Assembly (NCBI GenBank): GCA_052043515.1
Contig: JBQEQX010000001.1
Coordinates: 248,001 to 312,000, forward strand
DNA: 64,000 nucleotides
Direction of reading: 5' to 3'
From: Ehrlichia sp052043515
GTDB lineage: Bacteria > Pseudomonadota > Alphaproteobacteria > Rickettsiales > Anaplasmataceae
Notes under the pieces: generated by a model
What the model saw: the letters and a program-made list of their open reading frames with translations, nothing else
Told to the model about the DNA's origin: nothing
The model's database searches: none
In this document: one piece after another, positions 53,425-64,000 of the stretch
How positions within the stretch are numbered: the first letter of the stretch is position 1
How the letters are laid out: every line of letters begins with the position of its first letter
Made by a program: the position numbers and the translations under genes

Positions 53425-54808
53425 ATGGCTTATAAGATAACAAAATTATCATCCACAGGTATGTCTGCAAAAATTCTCTACGTTTGTCACGCGTGCGGTA
53501 ATCAAACACATAGATGGACTGGCAAATGCAATGCTTGTGGTAGCTGGGATAGTATAACAGAAGAAACAGCTACTGACCAACTAATGAACACATTACACAC
53601 CTCTGAAATAAAGCTATGTTCACTATCCGATAAAGATATAGTGATGTCATCACGATTCATTACAAAAGTAAGTGAATTAGATAGAGTATTCGGAGGTGGT
53701 ATAGTACTGGGTAGCAGTACTCTTGTTGGAGGAGAACCTGGTATAGGAAAATCAACACTATTACTACAATTAACATCAATTATAGATAAACATTTTTCTA
53801 AATGTCTTTACGTATCAGGGGAAGAGTCGATAGATCAGATTAGAATTAGAGCAGATCGATTACAAATTACTCAATCGAGCATTCAATTATTATCAACCTC
53901 ATCATTATCAGATATCATTTATTCTCTAAAAAAAGAATAAGCACTTTAATTGCCTTGTAGTTGATTCGATACAAACTATATACGATAATAAGATATCATC
54001 ATCACCAGGTACTGTAGTACAAATACGTATGTGTACTCATGAATTGATAACTTTCACAAAGCAACACGACATAATATTATTTATACTAGGCCAAATAACA
54101 AAAGATGGGCAAATAGCTGGTCCAAAGACCCTAGAACATATGGTGGATACAGTATTATATTTCGAAGGAGAAAATAATAGTCAGCTGCGTATTTTGCGTA
54201 CAGTAAAAAATAGATTCGGTCCTACCAACGAAATAGGTGTGTTTGAAATGTCTGACAAAGGACTAATACCAGTAAAAAATCCATCTTCGCTTTTTTTGGC
54301 TAAGTCACAAAATAATAATATAGTTGGAAGTGCGGTATTTGCTGGTATTGAAGGATCAAGACCTATATTAATGGAAATACAATCATTAATTGCAAATACA
54401 AATATGGTAACTCCAAGAAGAGCTGTGGTTGGATGGGATGTCAATAGATTAGCCATGATAATTGCTGTCTTAACTGCAAAATGCAGTATATTTTTAGGAG
54501 ATAAAGAAGTATATCTTAACATTGCAGGCGGACTAAAAATATGTGAACCAGCAGCAGATTTAGCAATTGCAGCATCTTTGATCTCAAGTTTCATTAACGT
54601 AGCTATTCCGCCATCAACAATAATATTAGGTGAAATAGCACTTTCAGGAGAAGTAAGGAATATATCAAGCATTGATTCACGTTTAAAAGAAGCATATAAA
54701 CTAGGTTTTACAAAAGCTATTATTCCACTCAATAATAAATATAGTTTTTCTGATATTAATGTCATAGAAATCAGTCACATTAAAGCATTAAAAAAAATAC
54801 CTTATTGA
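53425..54808 (+). CDS. radA: DNA repair protein RadA (frame broken in this sequence)
   Basis: RecA-like branch-migration helicase with a Lon-like C-terminal part. About 460 residues after taking one A from the A7 run at 53928-53934, which restores SLKKNKHFNCLVVDSIQT. N-terminal zinc finger CHACGNQTHRWTGKCNACGSWDSI, Walker A GGEPGIGKST, LYVSGEESIDQI, the KNRFG motif (VKNRFGPTNEIGVFEM), and the C-terminal domain (NIAGGLKICEPAADLAIAASL, GEIALSGEVR). An alternative start is the ATG twelve codons in (MSAKILYVC). dsbE begins four bases after the stop. Confidence 0.93.
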
Positions 54809-54811
54809 CCT

Positions 54812-55312
54812 ATGAAAACAATCGCCACAACACTATTAGCATGTTTCTTACTATTTGTTATAGCATTCACCAAAGTATTACTAAACAAAAATGCTACAAC
54901 AGATACTTTCACGAGAATAGTATTACCCATACTCTACACAGAAAATCAAGTATTCGATACGAAAGATTTGATCGGACACCCGTATATAATAAATGTATTT
55001 GCTTCTTGGTGTACAACATGTCAAGAAGAACATGATTTATGGTTAGACATTTCTCGGAAAAAGGTTATCAAAATATACGGTATAAATTATCTTGACACAG
55101 AATATAAAGTACAACAATGGCTTAAAATTCATGGAAACCCATACACTAAAATAGCAAAAGATTACTCAGGCAAAGTCGGCAACATATTAGGAGTCACAGG
55201 AGTACCGGAAACTTTTGTCTTTAATAAAGATGGCAAAATAATATTACACATACATGGGAGTGTATCTAAAGACACATGGGAAAATCAAATATCAAAACTA
55301 ATACAAAACTAA
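54812..55312 (+). CDS. dsbE: Thiol:disulfide interchange protein, CcmG/DsbE type
   Basis: Reduces apocytochrome c cysteines for heme attachment in the periplasm. 166 residues. One N-terminal membrane helix (LLACFLLFVIAFTKVLL), then a thioredoxin fold with active site WCTTC (C67, C70) followed by QEEHD, and the cis-Pro loop GVPETFVFNKDGKI. The NVFASWC..CQEEH pattern is that of CcmG. Four bases from radA, so co-transcribed. Works with CcmC, encoded at 34.5 kb. Confidence 0.9.
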   Translation: MKTIATTLLACFLLFVIAFTKVLLNKNATTDTFTRIVLPILYTENQVFDTKDLIGHPYIINVFASWCTTCQEEHDLWLDISRKKVIKIYGINYLDTEYKVQQWLKIHGNPYTKIAKDYSGKVGNILGVTGVPETFVFNKDGKIILHIHGSVSKDTWENQISKLIQN

Positions 55313-55780
55313 AACTTACATGTGATTATATCAATCAATAAAATCTAAAATCTGCCTTATGTTGTCCACCATCGAAAGCATTTCACAACACATAACTAAC
55401 ATGTATTAAGTGGTACTTTGTATATTGAATCCTATAACAATCTGAGCCGCGGTTAAAGTATAGCTATAGGTCTCCATATCTTCATAATAACTTACCATAC
55501 AAACGTACACCAAATTAAAAAAACGACGATGTATTATATCACGTAAATAATCTGAGATAGTCTATAATCATAGAGTATTTATACAACATTCTTTCGATGA
55601 GAACTTTAAATATTGACTAGGAAAATAAAATTCCAATTAAATAACTTTAAATATTCAGTCAAACAGTGAAACAACTATTACAAAACAAAGTTATACTCAT
55701 TATATTTCATACAGCTTAACTATTTACCTATACACTAAAATATGTTATAGTAGGCTGACGTTAATTATCGCTTACTTAAA
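55313..55780. other. Non-coding gap
   Basis: AT-rich; no frame, RNA or remnant recognised. Presumably holds the bolA promoter. Confidence 0.4.
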
Positions 55781-56002
55781 ATGACTGTGACACAATATCA
55801 GTTAGAACTGTTGGTGAAGAGTGCATTTCCAGATGCTGAGGTAACAATTACTAGTTTGGTAGATGATAACAATCACTACTTGATCAAAGTTATTTCGGAT
55901 CAATTTCAAGGTAAGTCAAAACTAGAACAACATAGAATGATATATAAAGTATTAGATGGATTAAATATACATGCAATACAAATACAAACGGGGTGCAATT
56001 AA
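55781..56002 (+). CDS. bolA: BolA-like protein
   Basis: 73 residues. The compact BolA fold is visible: LLVKSAFPDAEVTITSLVDDNNHYLIKVISDQFQGKSKLEQHRMIYKVLDG (read as separate helix-strand blocks), with the conserved His that shares an Fe-S cluster with a monothiol glutaredoxin. It lies four bases before grxD, the expected partner, an almost universal pairing. Role: Fe-S cluster trafficking. Confidence 0.93.
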   Translation: MTVTQYQLELLVKSAFPDAEVTITSLVDDNNHYLIKVISDQFQGKSKLEQHRMIYKVLDGLNIHAIQIQTGCN

Positions 56003-56006
56003 CACT

Positions 56007-56342
56007 ATGACAAATGATATAATTGAGAAAATAAAACATGACATAGACAATAATGATGTAGTGTTGTACATGAAAGGTGATGCTGACTTTCCGCAGTGTG
56101 GGTTTTCTGGTGCAGTAGTTAGTATACTAAAAAAAATGAATGTTAACTTTAAGAGCATTAATGTGCTAGAAGATCTAGAGCTACGCGAAGCAATCAAAGA
56201 ATTTACAAACTGGCCGACTATCCCACAGTTATATATTAAGGGCGAGTTTATTGGTGGATGTGACATAGTCAGAGAAATGTATCATAACGGAGAGCTGCAA
56301 GAATTACTTAGTAAAAATAATTTAATGACTGTAACTCAGTAG
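56007..56342 (+). CDS. grxD: Monothiol glutaredoxin Grx4/GrxD type
   Basis: 111 residues. Active site CGFS (C31-S34), preceded by VVLYMKGDADFPQ, then the glutathione-binding NWPTIPQLYIKGEFIGGCDIVREMY. Binds a 2Fe-2S cluster with BolA and hands it on. I start at the ATG at 56007, four bases after bolA, rather than the longer frame that overlaps bolA. Possibly one transcript with ligA, 27 bases downstream. Confidence 0.95.
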   Translation: MTNDIIEKIKHDIDNNDVVLYMKGDADFPQCGFSGAVVSILKKMNVNFKSINVLEDLELREAIKEFTNWPTIPQLYIKGEFIGGCDIVREMYHNGELQELLSKNNLMTVTQ

Positions 56343-56369
56343 CACAAAATATGTTTATTTAAGCTAATA

Positions 56370-58396
56370 ATGATCAACCAAGAAGAAGCTAAGTTAGAAC
56401 TCGATAAGCTGAATCAGAAAATAAAGCACCACGACACGTTATACCATGTACATGATAGTCCGGAGATAAGTGATGCAGAATATGATGAGTTATGTAATAG
56501 AAGAAATACAATAATAAGAATCTTTCCACAACTTGCATCAACTAGTAGTTATCAGAATAATGTTGGAGGATCTCCAGATACAAAGTTTTCTAAAGTTAAG
56601 CATGAAGAAAAAATGCTTTCCATAGATAACGCTTTTTAACCAACAAGACGTGGAAAGATTCATTATTAGAGCCAAGAAGCTCTTAGCTATGACAGATAAT
56701 GAATCAATATGCATGTCTTGTGAATTAAAAATTGATGGCTTGTCATTTTCTGTCATGTATAAGGGAGGGAAACTCTTTCAAGCATCAACAAGAGGTAACG
56801 GTAATTTTGGTGAAAACATAACAAACAATGTTAAGACTCTCAAAGATTTACCACATACTATTCAAAATGCACCAGATTTCCTGGAAGTAAGAGGTGAAAT
56901 ATACATAGATCGCAATGATTTCATACAACTTAACAATGAGGGAAACAATTTTGCTAATCCACGTAATGCTGCAGCTGGATCTATAAGACAATTAGATCAT
57001 AATATCACTGCTCAACGTAGGCTAAAATATTTCATGTACACAATAATAAATAGTAATTGTCCTACACAAAAAGATTCATTAACAAAACTAAAAAATTGGG
57101 GATTTTGTATTAATGAACACACTATTGTTACAAGTAGTATTGAAGAGGCTCTCAATTTTTATAATCAAATCTATGACAAGAGAAGCAACATAAGTTATGA
57201 TATTGACGGTATTATATACAAGATTAATGATATAAAATCGCAACATATCCTTGGAACAACAAGCAAATCTCCCAGATGGGCTATAGCATATAAATTTCCT
57301 TCTGTAGAAGGGAAAACACAACTAAATAAGATTTCTATACAAATTGGGAGAACTGGAGTATTAACGCCCATCGCAGAACTTTCTCCTATTAACATTGGTG
57401 GAGTAATTGTTACTAGAGCTAGCTTGCACAACAAAAGTGAAATAGAACGTAAAGATATACGTGAAGGTGACTATGTTATTGTCAAAAGAGCAGGAGATGT
57501 AATACCTCAAGTAGTTGAAGTCGACAAAAATTTAAGAGTTCAAGAATCACAAAAATTCGTTTTTTCCAATAACATGTCCATCATGTGGTAGTAGTTTATA
57601 TCAAGCAAGAAACGAGATATCTATATACTGTACAGGAGAATTGTTTTGTAAAAATCAGATTCTAGAAAAAATAAAGCATTTTACTTCGAAAGATGCTTTC
57701 AATATTGTTGGACTCGGAAAAAAACAACTTTTGTTCTTTTATGAACAAGGACTGATAACAAATATCGTTGATATATTCAGACTAGAAGAAAAAATAAACA
57801 ACAATAATTTACAGTTAGAATTACTACACGGATGGGGGAAAAAATCCATAAATAATTTACTTTCTGCAATAAACAATAGTAAAGTGATTAGTTTAGAAAA
57901 TTTCATTTTTGCTTTAGGTATGAGATTTGTAGGGAAATATGTAGCAAAAATATTAGCCCGGCATTCTTTATCATATAAGAAATGGTATAACGAAATGCTA
58001 AAATTAGCACTGGATGAAAACTATACACTTAATATACAACAAATAGGGTCAAAAACCATCAATTCCATAAAAATATTCTTCACTGAACAACATAATTTAA
58101 GCATGATGAATGACTTAGTAGGATATTTAACAATAACAGATATGAAACCTGAATATCATTCATCATTGATTTATGGAAAAACAATAGTTTTCACAGGTGA
58201 ATTATCAAGCATGTCAAGATCTGAAGCAAAGATAAAATCAGAAGCTGCAGGAGCAAAAGTTTCTTCATCACTATCAAAAAATACAGACTTTCTAATTATA
58301 GGAAACAATCCAGGATCAAAATATAAGAAAGCGCAACTGCTCAAAATACAAACCTTAACAGAAGATTTGTGGTTACAATATATCCAACCTAATTAA
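56370..58396 (+). CDS. ligA: NAD-dependent DNA ligase LigA (frame broken twice in this sequence)
   Basis: Seals nicks in replication and repair. Repaired length about 674 residues, normal for LigA. Domain Ia (LNQKIKHHDTLYHVHDSPEISDAEYDEL blocks), adenylation domain with the active-site lysine in CELKIDGLSF and RGEIYIDRNDF, OB fold (GDVIPQV), zinc finger (CPSCGSS...C...C), helix-hairpin-helix region and a C-terminal BRCT domain (YGKTIVFTGELSSMSRSEAKIKSEAAGAKVSSSLSKNTDFLIIG blocks). One extra base sits in T5 at 56633-56637 and one in T6 at 57560-57565. LigA is essential in bacteria, so these are very probably sequence errors. Confidence 0.95.
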
Positions 58397-58925
58397 AAAA
58401 CTAACTTTTTTCATTCACGCTTCTAAAATACAAAAATAGAACTTTTCATGACTCATAGAACATGTGATAGTTCATTGCCTACTAAGCAAAATCGATGTTT
58501 CCTGAATAAAATACACATTCATATAAAAACGCACACTTTTTGTTGTTGGACTATAAAAAAGTAGAATTTTAAATATATAAACCTAAGTCCGCACACATAA
58601 AACACCACAATTATAATATGAACTCTTAGAACTTTAGTTGCTATACTAAGTTATACTTTATACATATCTTAGAAATACATAAACCATAAACATTATGCAT
58701 CAATATTATATTAGATATCCCATCTTATTTGTAAGAAGCAAGTTAACTGTGCTGTTAGCTTATTCATAACCTTTCTTCAAATAAAAAACTACAGATTAAG
58801 TGAATTTAACTCTGTAGAAATTGTGAAATACAGCATACACATTCACCTCTCTAACAAGATATACAAACAAACCTAATCCATATAGAACTCAGTTAATTTT
58901 GTCATTTCACCCATCAAATTATCAT
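58397..58925. other. Gap between convergent ligA and rnd
   Basis: AT-rich and without a supportable gene or RNA. Confidence 0.45.
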
Positions 58926-60084
58926 TTACATTTTCGTTAAAGTAGTTACAATGTCTACGTGGTTATCTAAAGCTTGAGCTGATACCACAATTTTTGACTT
59001 TCCTTGCATAAACTTTTCAATCTCACATCCAAAAAACTCATATCTCCAGCCTTTCATTATACAGCTAAATCTGCCACTAAGAAATTTAACTAAACTGTTT
59101 TTGGAAGAAACCAGTTTTTGAGAAATATTATTTTCACAACATACATTATACAGCAATATAAGCAATATGTTCAAAACAGACTTATCGTAAGTATTAGTAT
59201 TTACAGCAAATTCATCGGTATTAATAGATCTATTGTAATCAACGATACTAAACAGATCAAATGATGTATTATGTCGTAAGTATTCATTCTTTATATACTT
59301 GCCTAAAGTACCGATATCATTCTTTTTTATAAGATCTTTAGCCAAACATAATATTAATTTATTTTTTTAATATAAAATCACGGTTAACATTAAAAAATTG
59401 AGCTAATTTTTCTCTCCACTCAACAATAGATCTAATAACAATAATTTCTGCTTTCGTAACATCAGACACAGAGTCAGGCATATAATAAACATTATCATAG
59501 CTGAACCCTTGTGACAGGATGCCATTCATCTCCTCTAAAAACCATGACAACCTATCAGCAGAAACCAAGTTGTCATATAATATACGGTAAAGCTTATGTA
59601 AATATATAACATCATTAAGTGCATATTCAATTTTATCACTGGATAATGGACGCAACATCCAATTGGACCTTTTCAATGTTAATTTATCTAACGAAACTCC
59701 CAAGAATTGTTCTACCAATTTGGAATATCCAACGGCATTATCATAACAACAACAAAACATAGCGGCAATCTGAGTGTCAAATATAGGGCTTGGAATCTTA
59801 GGAAACCTTGTCAATAGTGCATCTATATCCTGTTTACAATCATGAAAAACTTTTACTACATCCTCATTATAAAAGACAGATTTTAGGATGGATAAATCTA
59901 TCTCATTTGCCAAAACATCAATAATAAACTGCTTCTCGTCATACGCAATTTGTATTAAACATAGTCTGGGATAGTATTCTGTACAATTTCTTACAAACTC
60001 AGTATCAACAGCAATGAATTTAGGCTGTAACATAAGTAGTTCATTACATACATATTCCAACTCACTCGTAGTACTAATCAACAT
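58926..60084 (-). CDS. rnd: Ribonuclease D (frame broken in this sequence)
   Basis: 3'-5' exonuclease that trims tRNA and other RNA. About 385 residues after taking one base from the T7 run at 59362-59368. The N-terminal DEDD nuclease domain has FIAVDTEFVR (Exo I), VKVFHDCKQDIDAL (Exo II) and YALNDVIYLHKLY (Exo III). The second piece begins with LAKDLIKKNDIGTL and ends with the family-typical GWRYEFFGCEIEKFMQGKSKIVV. A C-terminal HRDC-like helical part lies between. Alone on the minus strand. Confidence 0.9.
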
Positions 60085-60469
60085 ACTTTTTTTTATCCTC
60101 TCATCTAGATATACGTTCTACAATTCAGGTACACAATCTCAATACCATATATCAAGTGGCATAAGTTTTTAATATCCTACAAGACCCCACCCTAAATTAT
60201 TATAGCCTAATCCGTTCACAGTATCTATGCTCTATAATCTCAATTATGTGCAATACTCCATGTAATTATTAAGCGGAATAGAGTGTTAATCTAGCCAAAA
60301 CCTTTACTACTATTAAGCAAACTATACTACACTCCTAACATTTTTACATATTATAAATTTTCAAATTAAAACCCTTTTAATATAAACATTCATTACTTCA
60401 CTACTTACTAATTTTCTCCAAAAAACAATAATAAGCTGTTAATTTTACACAAAAATTGTATCTTACTTT
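60085..60469. other. Non-coding gap between ntrY and rnd
   Basis: AT-rich; nothing recognised. Confidence 0.4.
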
Positions 60470-62626
60470 TTATGTAACCGATTCTTCACCCTGATAATCT
60501 TTACATTTAGCAAATGTTAATTTGACCATACCTCCGTCTTCCATATTATAGAAATTTATTGTTGCATTATGTTCATCAAGTATCTTTTTGACTATAGATA
60601 AACCCAATCCTGTTCCGTGACTACGAGTCGTTACATAAGGTTCTGTGAGCTTCTCCATAATTTCCTCTGGAAATCCTATTCCGTTATCTCGGATTTGTAC
60701 ATCAACATAATCTCCATTTTCAAGAATAGTAATCGTTATTCTTCCTTCTACATTAGATTTCATATCGATTGATTCGCACGCATTCTTAAACAAATTAATA
60801 AATACATGATTAATTTGAGTTTTATCTAGTACAATAAAAATCGGTCCATCCGGTATTTTTAAATCATAATGCACAACACCACGACTAAACTGCCCAGAAA
60901 ATGCCATCTCTTTTACAACATAACAAATATCGTGCTTAGTTAACACAGGGTCTGACATTTTTGCAAACTTAGCAAATTCATCAACAATAGATCTGATGCT
61001 TGTAACATGGCGAATGATTGTATCAATGTATCTCGAAAAACTCTCCTTATCAGAAGTAATCTCATGTTTATACTTGCTACTTAACCTTTCAGCAGCAAGA
61101 TATATTGGAGTTATAGGATTTTTTATTTCATGTGCTATTCTTCTCGCAACATCAGACCACGCAGCTGATCTTTGGGCGTCAACCAAGCTTGAAATATCGT
61201 CAAATGTAATAATATAACCTTTATTGACATTACCAAGCACTTTTACTCTGACAGATAGGGTAAAAGATTTTCTATTCCTTACAATAGTGATCTCTTCTTT
61301 CATTTTAGCACTTTCCATTAACTCAGACATTTCAGGAAAAATATCATCCAGCTCTGCATGTAAAATGTCATTAGGTACTAATAACTCTTTTGCCTTATCA
61401 TTCATTAACGTAATAATACCAGTACAGTTAACGGCTATTATCCCAGAAGAGACACCAGATAAAACTGCTTCTATAAATTCCCTCCTTTCATTCATATCCT
61501 GATAAAGTTTTATTAACTGTGAACGTTGACTGTTAAGTTGCGATGTCATTTGATTAAATGCACGTGCGAGCGTGGACATTTCTTCTCCAACTTTGCCTTC
61601 TTCAATTTTTAAAAGATAAATCACCTTTTTTGAACCTTTCTTGTAGCATAAAATAAATCTAACAATGGACGTACTATATCACCAGAAAAATTTATACCAT
61701 ACCAAACAGCAGTAAATAATAACAATAATGATATTAAAATAAATATCATAGAAAATTGAATTTGTAGTGATGATATCTGTGACTGCAAGTCTCTATATGA
61801 TTTTACTGCACCCTTTGTTGCAGATAAATGAGAAGTTATTTTACTATCTATAAGACGCCCCACCATAACATAGGTGGATGAAAATCCATCTAGTAAAAGG
61901 AAAGCACGAATTATATTTTCCTTCATACTAATAACAATTTTACCATTATTCATTTTATCCAAGTCATACCACGGAATGACATCAGAACCAAATACATAAC
62001 CAAATCTACTACTCGCTATAACATTACCTGGCTGAAAAATTAACACTTCAGCCAAACCCAATAGATCGGCCTTAGACTGTATTATACTCTGCAGTGATAC
62101 CTTGTCATAATGCAATATTGCTTTATTACTATACATACAGTGTGATATAGCTAAAACATCAGAGCGAATATTCCTTTTGTGTTCTCTCAAATAAGCCTCT
62201 GCTACCTGAATAGATTCATGCATTGCAGTTTCCACTCTTTTATTAAACCAAGCTTGGATACTATAATTAAAGAATAAGGTGGAAAAGCCAGAAATAATAA
62301 TTGTAGGGATAACAGCCACCACCGAAAACATCAATACAATTTTTGTCTGCAGATGAGATCCCAATCTCCCTCTTTTTCTCTGTATCCATATATTAATCAA
62401 TCTATGTGATACACTTGTAATCAACAGTAAGAACAGTATTAGATCAAAAAATACCAATTTAATTGCTTTACTATGATCTGGGCCAAGTGGATCATCATGA
62501 TGAAAAACAACACAATAAGTTATAATAGAAAACAAAAAAAACAGCTATTGCTAAAAATGAAGCAATAATTTTAAAAAACCTAAAATTACTTATATTATTA
62601 CATATCTTTAAAAACCAGTTTTTCAT
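60470..62626 (-). CDS. ntrY: Sensor histidine kinase NtrY (frame broken three times in this sequence)
   Basis: About 717 residues after repair, from the ATG at 62624-62626 (MKNWFLKICNN). Membrane helices near the N-terminus and at about 270-300 flank a periplasmic sensing region; a HAMP (KVQKGDLSFKIEEG), a PAS (EAVLSGVSSGIIAVNCTG), the kinase H-box RIAHEIKNPITPI, N-box NLFKNACESI and G-boxes DNGIGFPEEI and SHGTGLGLSIVKKI follow. Breaks: A8 at 62534-62541, T6 at 61626-61631 and T5 at 61606-61610; one base fewer in each joins all parts and restores the HAMP. Its response regulator NtrX is about 44 kb away rather than next to it. Confidence 0.92.
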
Positions 62627-62732
62627 TAGAACATGACATGTTAGAAGAATTAATTCATGCAAATGTAAATAAAAACATTTTTAACTTTACAACACACTAC
62701 GCACATCTAGGGAAATAGGTATTCGGAAGGAT

Positions 62733-62785
62733 AAAAAAACGCTATAAACTTTTTTTACAACTGGTATAAAAAACATTCATAGCGC
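62733..62785 (-). terminator. Rho-independent terminator of cspA
   Basis: On the minus strand CGCTAT (62784-62779) pairs with ATAGCG (62745-62740), with an inner T/A-rich stem (62773-62767 with 62757-62750), followed by seven T (62739-62733). It lies 13 bases beyond the cspA stop. Confidence 0.65.
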
Positions 62786-62797
62786 GTTAAATTGACT

Positions 62798-63061
62798 TTA
62801 GCTCTCTAAGACCTCAAGGTTAACTGCCGAAAACTTTCCATTATTTTTATCAAGCTGGTACTTAACTTTTTGCCCTTCCTTTAAACCATCAATTTTACTC
62901 CTTTGTAATGCGGTAATATGGACGAAAATATCCTTAATATCTTGACCTATACCCTTTACTTTATCACCTTGATCTTTACAAATAAAACCATAGCCTTTTT
63001 CTGAACTGAACCACTTCACATATCCAGTGTAAGTTGAATCATCCACTAACCTTTGAGACAT
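62798..63061 (-). CDS. Cold shock domain protein
   Basis: 87 residues with one cold-shock domain: GYVKWFSSEKGYGFI carries RNP-1 (KGYGFI), DIFVHITAL RNP-2. Nucleic-acid-binding chaperone in the cytoplasm. A 12-residue insertion (QGDKVKGIGQDI) between the RNP motifs makes it a little longer than CspA (70). Followed by a good terminator and upstream of it 280 bases to the divergent SDR gene. Confidence 0.92.
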   Translation of the reverse strand: MSQRLVDDSTYTGYVKWFSSEKGYGFICKDQGDKVKGIGQDIKDIFVHITALQRSKIDGLKEGQKVKYQLDKNNGKFSAVNLEVLES

Positions 63062-63345
63062 TAAAAATCCTTAAAAATTGACATAAACGCATAGACTATA
63101 CTGCTAAGAACATACTAAAGAAAATACCATGTACTAAAACGTACAATACCATGTTCCACCAAGAGTAAAGACTAATATATTTTTTGCAAGAAAAATATTA
63201 ATATTCTATCTAAACTATTTAGGTTACATAACCTTATATTAACTATATACCAGAGCTAAATCTTAAAATCAGTAATATTAGTAATTTTAATTGACTTTTA
63301 TTGAAACAAATCATAGTAAAACTCATTTTACTTACTGTATTAAAT

Positions 63346-64000
63346 ATGCATTTGTTCTGTTTTGGGTATGGATACACTGCTAGCTTTCTTGCACAAAAGT
63401 TAATACCTTTGAAATGGAAAATCAGTGGTACATCATTTAACAAAATGACATATAATGAAAATGTACATTTATTTGACTACAATTTTCCATTACCAGAATT
63501 TGTGTTCTCCGATGTAACACACGTATTGATATCAATTCCACCAAATGGAGACAATGTACTCTTAAAATATCACAATTTTTTGAAGGAAATAAAATGGCTA
63601 GGTTATCTATCAGCAACAAATGTGTATGGAAATCATAATGGCAATTGGGTTGAAGAAACATCTTTAACAAATCCCTCAACTCCTACTGGTATTAACCGTT
63701 TAAAGCAAGAAAAACTATGGTACGATTCTGGACTTCCCATACATATTTTTAGATTATCTGCAATATATGGACCAAAAAGGAATATACTTCATAGATTAAT
63801 GCAAAACGACGTAAAATACACAATTAGCGATACCATATTCTCACGTATACATGTGGATGATATAGTAAGTATCCTATTGAAATCAATACACAATCCCAAC
63901 CCAAGGAGCATATACAATTGCGCAGATGATTTTCCGTCTACACATTCAGATGTGGTTAAATATGGAGCACAACTATTAAATATTGAAATACCAGAGTCAG
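63346..64000 (+). CDS. NAD-dependent epimerase/SDR-family protein, partial (YeeZ-like)
   Basis: Open to the window edge with no stop; 218 codons seen. N-terminal Rossmann loop FGYGYTASFLAQKL, then WLGYLSATNVYGNHNGNWVEET (SDR Ser-Thr/Tyr region: the YLSATNVYG motif), LKQEKLW, RLSAIYGPKRN, RIHVDDIVSILL and IYNCADDFPSTHSDVV. These blocks are those of the atypical SDR/NAD-epimerase group with E. coli YeeZ and its alphaproteobacterial homologues, whose substrate is unknown. About 60-70 residues are missing at the C-terminus. Divergent from cspA. Confidence 0.88.
   Translation, partial: MHLFCFGYGYTASFLAQKLIPLKWKISGTSFNKMTYNENVHLFDYNFPLPEFVFSDVTHVLISIPPNGDNVLLKYHNFLKEIKWLGYLSATNVYGNHNGNWVEETSLTNPSTPTGINRLKQEKLWYDSGLPIHIFRLSAIYGPKRNILHRLMQNDVKYTISDTIFSRIHVDDIVSILLKSIHNPNPRSIYNCADDFPSTHSDVVKYGAQLLNIEIPES

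Noticed and set aside
54805..55035. 76-codon plus-strand frame overlapping dsbE
   Set aside because: Shadow of dsbE in another frame; dsbE has the CxxC site and membrane anchor.
58441..58760. Possible small RNA gene between ligA and rnd
   Set aside because: No stable GC-bearing stem or conserved core of tmRNA, RNase P RNA, SRP RNA or 6S RNA could be found.
8253..62626. Programmed ribosomal frameshifting as an explanation for the broken genes
   Set aside because: Breaks are in many unrelated genes, lack a common slippery heptamer plus downstream structure, and almost all need the same single-base correction.
1..64000. CRISPR arrays, prophage, secretion-system or toxin-antitoxin loci
   Set aside because: No regularly spaced direct repeats, no cas, phage or secretion genes, and no small-gene pairs of toxin-antitoxin type were seen on either strand.

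Overview
The window looks like a chromosome segment from an obligate intracellular alphaproteobacterium of the Anaplasmataceae, most likely an Ehrlichia or close relative. The signs are strongly AT-rich DNA, long non-coding gaps between housekeeping genes, flavin-dependent ThyX, an NtrY/NtrX pair in a genome type without sigma-54, a ChpT-like phosphotransferase of the CckA-CtrA relay, pyruvate phosphate dikinase, CyaY, a fused TRAP permease and purine genes scattered singly rather than in an operon. The species call is an inference from gene content; no rRNA is present.

Layout. 0-12 kb: purL, a GC-rich orphan membrane protein, folK, a BepA-like M48 protease with a cysteine-rich lipoprotein, rsfS, a PAS/degenerate-GGDEF protein, chpT-like, purM. 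12-23 kb: xerC, gpsA, ntrX, ftsQ, gshB, a BON lipoprotein, aspS, a HAD phosphatase and an RDD membrane protein. 23-36 kb: ppdK, two alpha/beta hydrolases, an MrpD/NuoN-like subunit, a membrane cytochrome c, tRNA-Val(UAC), folD, gmk, ccmC-ruvA. 36-50 kb: ruvB, a Bcr/CflA-type MFS pump, thyX, sdhB-sdhA, cyaY-ABC exporter, glyA, rplI-rpsR-rpsF, cvpA. 50-64 kb: TRAP permease, radA-dsbE, bolA-grxD, ligA, rnd, ntrY, cspA and the start of an SDR/epimerase.

The genes support core life rather than an accessory system: purine and folate/one-carbon metabolism (purL, purM, folK, folD, glyA, thyX), respiration and cytochrome c maturation (sdhAB, cytochrome c, ccmC, dsbE), DNA repair and segregation (ruvAB, radA, ligA, xerC), redox and Fe-S care (gshB, grxD, bolA, cyaY), division and cell-cycle or nutrient signalling (ftsQ, chpT, ntrYX). 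I see no CRISPR array, prophage, secretion locus or intact mobile element.

Two things stand out. First, at least 21 genes, several of them essential, have a broken reading frame. I count about 31 breaks; nearly all lie in a run of one base and 29 are repaired by removing one base. This points to base-calling or assembly error, not gene death, so I annotate the full repaired spans as CDS. Second, there is a real decayed gene copy: an inverted, degraded duplicate of the 3' end of rpsF plus rpsR lies at about 43.9-44.3 kb, roughly 5 kb from the working copy. A shorter echo of gpsA may lie just after gpsA.
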